Assembly: GCA_945872875.1 (NCBI GenBank)
Contig: CAMCBB010000048.1
Coordinates: forward strand, 1 to 13,399
Reading direction: 5' to 3'
DNA from: Flavobacterium psychrophilum
GTDB taxonomy: Bacteria > Bacteroidota > Bacteroidia > Flavobacteriales > Flavobacteriaceae
Length of the DNA stretch: 13,399 bases
This document shows, in pieces, positions 7,894 to 13,399 of this stretch. The translations under genes and the position numbers were made by a program. The first letter of the stretch is position 1, and every line of letters starts with the position of its first letter. The notes under the pieces were generated by a model. It searched no databases, was not told the origin of the DNA, and saw only the letters and a program-made list of their open reading frames with translations.

Positions 7894-8283
7894 ATGAAAA
7901 CCAATGTTATTTTTCTAATAGTTCTTGTCGTTACAGCAGGTTGTGGAGGCAAAAAAGACGACCAAAATTTTGACGAAAAAACCAAAATAAATTCAGCAAC
8001 ATATCCTTTAGCGGAAAAAGGAAAAGAAATTTTTGAAGGAAAAGGAACTTGTAGTAATTGCCATAAATTGGATGTAAAACTAGTTGGGCCAAGCATTCAA
8101 GAAATGGCTAAAATCTACAAAAAGAATAAAATTAGTGTTGCTGCTTTTTTAACTGGAACGGAAGAGCCCGTTATTGATCCAGCGCAATATGAAGTGATGA
8201 AAATTAATCTTGAGATTACTAAAAACTTCACCGACGAAGAAAGACAAGCTGTTGAGCAATACATTTTTAGCCAAGGAAAGTAG
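7894..8283 (+). CDS. Small c-type cytochrome, probable lipoprotein
   Basis: A 129-residue monohaem cytochrome c. The N-terminus MKTNVIFLIVLVVTAGC is a signal peptide ending in a lipobox-like TAGC, so Cys17 is probably lipidated and the protein anchored in a membrane with the haem domain in the periplasm. A charged linker follows (about residues 18-36). The haem motif CSNCH is at 53-57, then KLVGPS, the conserved proline loop, and M102 in YEVMK is the likely sixth ligand. The C-terminal helix is FTDEERQAVEQYIFSQ. It begins three bases after hemB, so it is almost certainly transcribed with the haem genes. The electron partners are unknown; roles in respiration or in a cytochrome oxidase supply chain are possible. 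Class I fold is clear, specific function is not. Confidence 0.9.
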   Translation: MKTNVIFLIVLVVTAGCGGKKDDQNFDEKTKINSATYPLAEKGKEIFEGKGTCSNCHKLDVKLVGPSIQEMAKIYKKNKISVAAFLTGTEEPVIDPAQYEVMKINLEITKNFTDEERQAVEQYIFSQGK

Positions 8284-8323
8284 TTTTATTTATATATAGA
8301 ATAAAAAGCTCAAGTTTTTTTGC

Positions 8324-8331
8324 TATTTTTA
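8324..8331 (+). promoter_or_regulatory. Candidate -7 element before the exonuclease gene
   Basis: TATTTTTA fits TAnnTTTG except for the last base. It lies about 20 bases before the ATG at 8353. No well-placed TTG is seen upstream, so this is tentative. It touches the palindrome that follows. Confidence 0.25.
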
Positions 8332-8346
8332 GTTTTTGCAAAAACT
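8331..8346. repeat. Perfect 16-bp palindrome before the exonuclease gene
   Basis: AGTTTTTGCAAAAACT is identical to its own reverse complement and ends six bases before the ATG at 8353. A related TTTTTTTGC occurs at 8315-8323. The position around the likely transcription start would suit a dimeric repressor, but A- and T-runs make chance palindromes more likely here. Confidence 0.4.
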
Positions 8347-8352
8347 CGAAAG

Positions 8353-9066
8353 ATGATAGAAAAAATTCGGTTAGATTCGATATTGTTTTTAGATATAGAA
8401 ACCGTTCCTCAAGAAGAACATTTCAATTCTTTGGATGATGAAATGAAATCACTTTGGGAACACAAAACGCAATACCAACGCAAAGAAGAATACACTGCAG
8501 AAGATTTTTATGACCGTGCAGGAATATGGGCAGAATTCGGAAAAATTGTATGTATTTCGGTTGGGTATTTTATCATCAAAGGCGACATTAGAAACTTTAG
8601 AGTGACTTCCTTTTTTGGCGAAGAAAAAAAGATATTAGTAGACTTTAATAATTTACTAAACAATCATTTCAATGCGCCGCAGCACATTCTGTGTGGGCAT
8701 AATGCTAAAGAATTTGATTTTCCATTTATTGCTCGAAGAATGATTATCAACCAAATTTCTATTCCGAGTAAACTGAATTTATTTGGGAAAAAACCATGGG
8801 AAATCCCTCATTTGGATACTTTAGAATTATGGAAATTTGGCGACTACAAGCACTTTACTTCTTTAAAATTACTTACTAAAATATTGGGAATTCCTTCTCC
8901 AAAAGGCGACATTGACGGCAGTCAAGTGGTGCATGTTTTTTATGTAGAAAAAGATATTGACCGAATTGTAACCTATTGCGAAAAAGACGTCATTGCGGTT
9001 GCCCAAGTATTTTTGAGATTTAGAAAAGAAGATTTGTTAATTGAGGACGAGATAATTCATGTGTAA
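8353..9066 (+). CDS. Predicted 3'-5' exonuclease, DEDDy type (PolB-exonuclease-like)
   Basis: A stand-alone exonuclease domain of 237 residues related to the proofreading domain of family B DNA polymerases. Exo I is FLDIET with D14 and E16. Exo II is CGHNAKEFDFPFI with H116, N117 and D122. Exo III is YCEKD with Y208 and D212, the Y-x3-D form that defines DEDDy enzymes. These residues bind the two metal ions for hydrolysis of DNA or RNA ends. No polymerase domain is attached, so the substrate is unknown; repair or RNA processing are both possible. A TTG at 8320 in the same frame would add 11 residues, but those are translated from the promoter-like and palindromic stretch, and the ATG is preferred. 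It stands between the haem operon and the Spm-like gene and is probably transcribed on its own. Confidence 0.88.
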   Translation: MIEKIRLDSILFLDIETVPQEEHFNSLDDEMKSLWEHKTQYQRKEEYTAEDFYDRAGIWAEFGKIVCISVGYFIIKGDIRNFRVTSFFGEEKKILVDFNNLLNNHFNAPQHILCGHNAKEFDFPFIARRMIINQISIPSKLNLFGKKPWEIPHLDTLELWKFGDYKHFTSLKLLTKILGIPSPKGDIDGSQVVHVFYVEKDIDRIVTYCEKDVIAVAQVFLRFRKEDLLIEDEIIHV

Positions 9067-9129
9067 TTATTAATTGCGTAGGACATTTCCTATTTCGGTC
9101 TTTTTATTACTTTTACAAAAAAACAGATT

Positions 9130-10569
9130 ATGGTTTTAAGTAGATTTTGGCTTGCTATTTTTATTTCATCAATTGCTTTTGTGGTTTTCAGTTTGTTTGT
9201 TGGAAACAGCTACACGATTGATTATGTATTGAATGGGAAAAAAGATGAACCGATTTTAATTTCTGAAAAATACCTAAATCAAGTTCCTGTTTTTATAAAA
9301 GACAGCATAAAAAATGCTCCGGATCAAACTATGGTGGTCAACAGAGATACTTTAAATGCTGACACTACTTATGTATATAAAAGTAAAACGGTTAAGATTT
9401 TCAGCGGAATTCAAAAATCCGATGGGTTATTGCCAACTTGTAAAAATACTTTGCTGGATTTAATACTTCCGTTGATTGCCTATTTGGCTTTCTTTTGCGG
9501 ATTAATGGAGCTTTTAATTATTTCGGGTGCTGCAGAGAAATTAGCTAAAAAGCTAAGCCCAATGTTCACTAAAGTATTTCCATCGGTTCCAAAAAATCAC
9601 GAATCTATTTCATACATGACTTTAAATTTTGCGGCTAATTTCTTAGGATTAGATTCAGCTGCGACGCCTTTTGGCTTAAAGGCCATGCAAAGTTTACAAG
9701 AAATAAATCCTGAAAAAGACAAAGCAAGTGACGCACAAATCATGTTTATGTGTCTTCATGCAGCGGGACTGACTTTAATTCCAACATCCATAATTGGCTA
9801 TCGTGCAGCAGAAAACGCAAGCAATCCAGCCGATGTGATGTTGCCATGTATTATCACTTCTTTCATTGGTACCATTGCCGCATTTATTATTGTTGGAATC
9901 CGACAAAAAATTAACTTTAAAAGCGCCTCGTTGGTAGTAGCTTTAATGACTATAATTGCTGCAATTGTAGGGTTGTTGTTTTATGTAAATACCCTAGATT
10001 TAATAGGTAAAAATTTCTTCACTTCGAATCTTTCCGGATTAATGCTGGTTGCAATTATTGGGTTTACTTTGATTTTTTCATTTATAAACGAAAAGAAATT
10101 TGTAGCACAAGACACTACTATTTTCGACACTTTTGTAACTGGAGCGAACAACGGGTTGCAAACCGGAGTAAAAATATTTCCTTATGTTATGGGGATGTTG
10201 GTTGCCATTTCGTTCTTTAGAAACAGCGGATTATTTGAATTAATCAGTAACGGATTGTCTTTTGCTTTTTCAAATATTGGCGTGAGCAAAGAAATCACCA
10301 ATTCCTTACCGGTTGCCATGTTGCGTCCCTTTAGTTCTGGTGGTTCTCGTGGATTTATGATTGATTCTATGCGCATGTTTGGCCCCGATTCTTTCACCGG
10401 AAGATTGAGTTGTATTTTTCAATGTAGTGCCGAAACTACTTTTTATGTTATTGCCGTTTACTTTGGAAGCATTAACATTAAAAACACAAGATATACGCTT
10501 GGAACAATGCTATTAGTAGACTTAATTTGTGTATTAGCAGCAATCTTTGTGGCTAGTTGGTTTTTTTAA
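9130..10569 (+). CDS. SpmA-SpmB-like fused membrane protein with nucleoside-recognition (Gate) domains
   Basis: A 479-residue integral membrane protein. One membrane segment is at about residues 6-24. Next comes a hydrophilic stretch of about 80 residues (25-107) rich in Lys, Asp and Thr that is probably outside the cytoplasm. The SpmA-like half follows (about 108-260; LPLIAYLAFFCGLMELL, NFAANFLGLDSAATPFGLKAM), then the SpmB-like half (about 300-479; FDTFVTGANNGLQTGVKIFPYVMGM, and LRPFSSGGSRG at 398-408). In Bacillus these halves are two adjacent genes acting in spore core dehydration. This organism should not sporulate, so the product must do something else; the Gate fold suggests transport or a channel-like role. 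Gene databases usually call it spore maturation or nucleoside recognition protein. The substrate is unknown. No clear operon partner is present. Confidence 0.88.
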   Translation: MVLSRFWLAIFISSIAFVVFSLFVGNSYTIDYVLNGKKDEPILISEKYLNQVPVFIKDSIKNAPDQTMVVNRDTLNADTTYVYKSKTVKIFSGIQKSDGLLPTCKNTLLDLILPLIAYLAFFCGLMELLIISGAAEKLAKKLSPMFTKVFPSVPKNHESISYMTLNFAANFLGLDSAATPFGLKAMQSLQEINPEKDKASDAQIMFMCLHAAGLTLIPTSIIGYRAAENASNPADVMLPCIITSFIGTIAAFIIVGIRQKINFKSASLVVALMTIIAAIVGLLFYVNTLDLIGKNFFTSNLSGLMLVAIIGFTLIFSFINEKKFVAQDTTIFDTFVTGANNGLQTGVKIFPYVMGMLVAISFFRNSGLFELISNGLSFAFSNIGVSKEITNSLPVAMLRPFSSGGSRGFMIDSMRMFGPDSFTGRLSCIFQCSAETTFYVIAVYFGSINIKNTRYTLGTMLLVDLICVLAAIFVASWFF

Positions 10570-10637
10570 TATTTTTTCATGTAAAGTAGCTACATCAATT
10601 TAGCAAAAATTTAATGTGGCAATCCCTCAACTTTCTG

Positions 10638-10645
10638 TAACTTTA
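10638..10645 (+). promoter_or_regulatory. Candidate -7 element of the fumarase gene
   Basis: TAACTTTA resembles the Bacteroidota -7 element TAnnTTTG with the last base changed. It would start transcription near 10651, ahead of the ATG at 10667 but after the in-frame GTG at 10616, which supports the ATG as the start. No convincing TTG at -33. Confidence 0.35.
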
Positions 10646-10666
10646 CATCTCAAAAATAATTTTAAA

Positions 10667-12268
10667 ATGGACTTTATATATCAAGATCCGTATCCGATAT
10701 TAAAAGACGATACCCAATACAAAAAACTGACTTCTGATTTTGTAAAATCAGAACAATTTGGAGATAGAGAAATTCTAACTGTGGACCCAAAAGGGTTGGA
10801 ATTATTAGCACAAGAAGCCATGAATGAGGTTTCATTTATGTTGCGCACCTCTCATTTGCAAAAGCTAAAAAATATTTTGGACGATCCTGAAGCAACCGAT
10901 AACGACCGCTTTGTAGCCTACAATTTATTGCAAAACGCTGTGGTTGCCGTAAAAGGAGAATTGCCTTCTTGTCAAGATACGGGAACGGCAATTGTAATGG
11001 CCAAGAAAGGAGAAAATGTATATACTGGAGCTGATGATGCCGAGTATTTGTCAAAAGGGATATTCAATACCTACCAAAATAAAAATCTTCGTTATTCTCA
11101 AATCGTTCCGATTTCGATGTTTGAAGAAAAAAATTCAGGCTCAAATTTACCAGCACAAATCGATATTTATTCAAAAAAAGGAAGTTCTTACGAATTCTTA
11201 TTCCTAGCAAAAGGAGGAGGTTCTGCCAATAAAACGTTCTTATATCAAAAGACTAAATCGCTATTAAACGAAAAATCGATGGATGAATTCATCCGCGAAA
11301 AAATCAAAGATTTAGGAACCTCAGCTTGCCCACCTTATCATTTGGCTTTGGTAATTGGAGGGACTTCTGCCGAAGCCAATTTGGCTGCTGTAAAAAAAGC
11401 ATCAGCTGGGTATTTTGATAATTTGCCAACTTCTGGTAACATGTCGGGACAGGCTTTTCGAGATTTAGAATGGGAAAAGCGAGTGCATAAAATATGTCAA
11501 GAAAGTTCTATTGGTGCGCAATTTGGAGGTAAATATTTTGCTCATGATGTGCGTGTAATTCGTTTGCCAAGACACGCTGCTTCTTGTCCGGTAGGGTTAG
11601 GAGTTTCGTGTTCTGCGGATCGAAACATTAAAGGAAAAATCACCAAAGACGGAATATTTTTAGAGCAATTGGAAGTAAATCCAAAACAATTTTTGCCAGA
11701 AATCCCTCCACATATGGAACAGGCGGTAGTGATTGATTTGAACCGACCAATGCCAGAAATATTAGCTGAATTGACTAAGCATCCAATTAAGACCAGATTA
11801 ATATTAAACGGAACCCTAATTGTAGCTCGAGATATAGCACACGCTAAGATCAAAGAACTTTTAGATGCCGGAAAACCAATGCCAGAATATTTTAAAAATC
11901 ATCCAATTTATTATGCCGGCCCAGCAAAAACTCCAGACGGAATGCCTTCGGGAAGTTTTGGACCAACCACTGCAGGAAGAATGGATGTGTATGTAGAAGA
12001 ATTCCAAAAAGCGGGAGGCAGTATGGTGATGCTTGCTAAAGGAAATAGAACGACCGAAGTAAAAGACGCATGCCAAAAATATGGTGGGTTTTATTTAGGA
12101 TCTATTGGAGGTCCAGCGGCTATTTTAGCGCAAGACAACATCTTGAAAGTTGAGGTAGTTGATTTTGAAGAATTAGGAATGGAAGCTGTTCGAAAAATCA
12201 CCGTTAAAAACTTCCCAGCATTTATTATTACAGATGATAAAGGCAATGATTTCTTTGCTAATTTGTAA
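10667..12268 (+). CDS. fumA: Class I fumarate hydratase ([4Fe-4S], FumA/FumB type)
   Basis: Interconverts fumarate and malate in the TCA cycle. The 533-residue single chain carries both the alpha-like and beta-like halves of the iron-sulphur fumarases. Cluster ligands are C102 in [12 protein letters not shown]221 in TSACPPYH and C315 in [11 protein letters not shown]; their spacing of 119 and 94 residues is the same as between the three cluster cysteines of E. coli FumA. The C-terminal half has [15 protein letters not shown] and [28 protein letters not shown]. The class I cluster is sensitive to oxygen and superoxide, notable beside an oxygen-dependent haem route. An upstream GTG would add 17 residues that do not match the family; the ATG at 10667 gives the usual [14 protein letters not shown] N-terminus. 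A strong terminator follows the gene. Confidence 0.96.
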   Translation: MDFIYQDPYPILKDDTQYKKLTSDFVKSEQFGDREILTVDPKGLELLAQEAMNEVSFMLRTSHLQKLKNILDDPEATDNDRFVAYNLLQNAVVAVKGELPSCQDTGTAIVMAKKGENVYTGADDAEYLSKGIFNTYQNKNLRYSQIVPISMFEEKNSGSNLPAQIDIYSKKGSSYEFLFLAKGGGSANKTFLYQKTKSLLNEKSMDEFIREKIKDLGTSACPPYHLALVIGGTSAEANLAAVKKASAGYFDNLPTSGNMSGQAFRDLEWEKRVHKICQESSIGAQFGGKYFAHDVRVIRLPRHAASCPVGLGVSCSADRNIKGKITKDGIFLEQLEVNPKQFLPEIPPHMEQAVVIDLNRPMPEILAELTKHPIKTRLILNGTLIVARDIAHAKIKELLDAGKPMPEYFKNHPIYYAGPAKTPDGMPSGSFGPTTAGRMDVYVEEFQKAGGSMVMLAKGNRTTEVKDACQKYGGFYLGSIGGPAAILAQDNILKVEVVDFEELGMEAVRKITVKNFPAFIITDDKGNDFFANL

Positions 12269-12285
12269 TCTAGAAATATAAATTT

Positions 12286-12322
12286 ATAAAACCTGCAAGG
12301 TTTCCTTGTGGGTTTTATTTTT
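12286..12322 (+). terminator. Intrinsic terminator after fumarase
   Basis: ATAAAACCTGCAAGG pairs with CCTTGTGGGTTTTAT around a TTT loop, 15 pairs including two G-T pairs, followed by a run of five T (12318-12322, whose first base closes the stem). It starts 17 bases after the fumarase stop. The reverse strand lacks a comparable T-run, so it works for plus-strand transcripts. Confidence 0.85.
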
Positions 12323-12339
12323 AATTAAACGGAACGCTT

Positions 12340-12738
12340 ATGCCTTTTAATGATCCTTTTTCGGAATTTTATTCGGAAGTAAAAACAAGTATTAAAGAGG
12401 AAACTTTTGCCAAATTAACCCTGGCTAAAACCATTGGGAACGCTGAGTTAATGAACATTTATGCGCGTTTAATTGTAATTGAAAACGACTTAAAATTGGA
12501 ATTGAAGTTTAAATTTCAAAAAGAAGAAATTGTTGAAATTCATACTATCGACAAAGCTTTCAATCGATTGGTAGAGTTTATAAATAACCCATTTTTAAGC
12601 GCAATTTTGTTTACTACTGAAAGGGATCTGACTTATAAATTGAATAAAAAAAGAGCGGTAAGTGTCATTGAGCAAGCGCCAAGCTTTGCGCATGCATCCA
12701 CAACTTTTTTGGAATTAAAAGAGGGTAAAAAAGAATAA
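12340..12738 (+). CDS. Hypothetical protein, 132 residues
   Basis: I do not recognise this protein. It starts with ATG (MPFNDPFSEFYSEVK) after the fumarase terminator and ends one base before the converging scoB stop. It is soluble, charged (rich in Lys and Glu), has no cysteine, no signal peptide and no membrane segment. Residues 12-55 look like an amphipathic helix pair (SEVKTSIKEETFAKLTLAKTI), followed by a strand-like LELKFKF and further alternating segments. Codon and base use match the neighbours, with good codon-position structure and no overlap on either side, which argues for a real gene. The ATG has no obvious Shine-Dalgarno sequence, as is normal here. It may be transcribed from a promoter overlapping the terminator T-run. 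No function is proposed. Confidence 0.7.
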   Translation: MPFNDPFSEFYSEVKTSIKEETFAKLTLAKTIGNAELMNIYARLIVIENDLKLELKFKFQKEEIVEIHTIDKAFNRLVEFINNPFLSAILFTTERDLTYKLNKKRAVSVIEQAPSFAHASTTFLELKEGKKE

Positions 12739-12739
12739 A

Positions 12740-13399
12740 CTAAGCGATCACCATTTCTGGGATTGTCCCTTCAATAATTAAATCAGCTTCAGTTGATACA
12801 ATAATGTGTTCTACAGAAACACCAGGAGCGCGCTCTAAAAGTTTGAATCCTTTTGGAGTGATTTCTAGAACAGCCAATTCTGTCACCACTTTTTTTACAC
12901 AACCAACTCCGGTTAATGGCAAGGTACATTTTTTAAGAATTTTACTTTCTCCAGCTTTATTAACGTGCATCATTGCCACGATAATATTATCTGCAGAAGC
13001 AACTAAATCCATAGCGCCGCCCATTCCTTTTACCATCTTACCAGGAATTTTCCAGTTGGCAATGTCACCATTTTCTGAAACTTCCATAGCACCAAGAATG
13101 GTTAAATCAACATGCTGACCACGAATCATTCCAAAACTAAAAGCAGAATCAAAGAAACTTGCTCCAGGAAGTGTAGTAATAGTTTGTTTTCCTGCGTTAA
13201 TTAAGTCGGCGTCTTCTTCTCCTTCAAATGGAAAAGGACCCATCCCTAGAACGCCATTTTCACTTTGAAATTCAACAGAAATATCATTTCGAACATAGTT
13301 GGCTACCAATGTTGGAATTCCAATCCCTAAGTTCACATAATAGCCGTCTTTTACTTCTTTAGCTATTCTTTTTGCTATGTCGTTTTTATCTAATGCCAT
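12740..13399 (-). CDS. scoB: Succinyl-CoA:3-ketoacid CoA-transferase subunit B
   Basis: Beta subunit of a two-subunit CoA-transferase that moves CoA between succinyl-CoA and acetoacetate or a related 3-oxoacid. GIGIPTLVANYV (residues 25-36) and SENGVLGMGPFP carry the family signature; E47 in SENG is the catalytic glutamate that forms the CoA thioester. KGMGGAMDLV and LTGVGCVKKVVTELAV follow in order. The 219 residues are the full usual length, and the ATG is formed by the last three bases of the window, so the gene looks complete. The alpha subunit scoA is expected just upstream, beyond the right edge. It converges on the hypothetical gene with one base between the stop codons. Confidence 0.95.
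   Translation of the reverse strand: MALDKNDIAKRIAKEVKDGYYVNLGIGIPTLVANYVRNDISVEFQSENGVLGMGPFPFEGEEDADLINAGKQTITTLPGASFFDSAFSFGMIRGQHVDLTILGAMEVSENGDIANWKIPGKMVKGMGGAMDLVASADNIIVAMMHVNKAGESKILKKCTLPLTGVGCVKKVVTELAVLEITPKGFKLLERAPGVSVEHIIVSTEADLIIEGTIPEMVIA

Noticed and set aside
7519..8096. Minus-strand frames opposite hemB and the cytochrome gene
   Set aside because: Compositionally odd translations (His, Phe and Asn rich) that mirror the codon bias of the sense genes.
8320..8352. TTG start extending the exonuclease by 11 residues
   Set aside because: The extension is translated from the T-rich promoter-like and palindromic stretch; the Exo I motif sits properly close to the ATG at 8353.
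9079..9105. TAGGA/TCCTA stem followed by T-rich sequence after the exonuclease gene, as a terminator
   Set aside because: The five-pair stem is short and the T-run begins eight bases after the stem; not convincing.
10579..10595. Small inverted repeat ATGTA/TACAT with an inner GTAGCTAC palindrome after the Spm-like gene
   Set aside because: Only five outer pairs, the two structures compete, and no T-run follows; too weak to call a terminator or operator.
10616..10666. GTG start extending the fumarase by 17 residues
   Set aside because: The extension covers the candidate promoter, and the ATG at 10667 gives the normal class I fumarase N-terminus.
11542..12076. Two minus-strand frames of 103 and 71 codons inside the fumarase gene
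   Set aside because: They are antisense shadows of a well-conserved enzyme, with no start context or family resemblance.
12804..13118. Plus-strand reading frame of 104 codons opposite scoB
   Set aside because: It is fully contained in a clear CoA-transferase gene on the other strand and resembles no protein; a shadow frame.
1..13399. Mobile element, defence system, toxin-antitoxin pair or CRISPR array
   Set aside because: No transposase, integrase, nuclease-methylase set, repeat-spacer pattern or small two-gene toxin module is visible; the genes are uniform in style and mostly core metabolism.

Overview
The window looks like chromosomal DNA from a member of the Bacteroidota, most probably Flavobacterium or a close relative. 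The DNA is AT-rich, Shine-Dalgarno sequences are weak or absent, several upstream regions carry a -7 element of the TAnnTTTG/TAnnTTTA type, and every recognisable protein reads like the flavobacterial version of its family. The window is densely coded. No stretch longer than about 300 bases lacks a gene; the longest gap is the roughly 220 bases between the AraC-type regulator and hemA. I see no rRNA, tRNA, insertion sequence, phage gene, CRISPR array or attachment site.

Left part, minus strand (1-1667): an AraC-family regulator followed 12 bases later by hemH (ferrochelatase, cut by the left edge after 260 residues). The pair points away from hemA.

Centre, plus strand (1891-8283): hemA, hemC, hemD, hemE, hemF, hemB and a small lipoprotein c-type cytochrome, with gaps of 51, 39, 43, 9, 56 and 3 bases. 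They probably form one operon. Together with hemH they cover most of the C5 haem pathway: glutamyl-tRNA to glutamate-1-semialdehyde (HemA), 5-aminolevulinate to porphobilinogen (HemB), hydroxymethylbilane (HemC), uroporphyrinogen III (HemD), coproporphyrinogen III (HemE), protoporphyrinogen IX (HemF, oxygen-dependent) and iron insertion (HemH). The glutamate-1-semialdehyde aminotransferase (hemL) and a protoporphyrinogen oxidase are not here and must be elsewhere. The divergent regulator is the obvious candidate to control both arms.

Right part (8353-13399): single genes with their own upstream regions. These are a DEDDy 3'-5' exonuclease, a fused SpmA-SpmB-like membrane protein, a class I [4Fe-4S] fumarase followed by a good intrinsic terminator, and an unrecognised 132-residue protein. 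The last of these converges with scoB (succinyl-CoA:3-ketoacid CoA-transferase subunit B) on the minus strand, whose start codon sits exactly at the right edge.

Most of the window is core metabolism. The less ordinary points are the internal cysteine cluster in ferrochelatase, the GTAC-centred repeats around the hemA promoter next to an uncharacterised AraC regulator, the cytochrome at the end of the haem operon, a perfect 16-bp palindrome before the exonuclease gene, and the extended Spm fusion protein. I did not find convincing evidence for an entirely new system.
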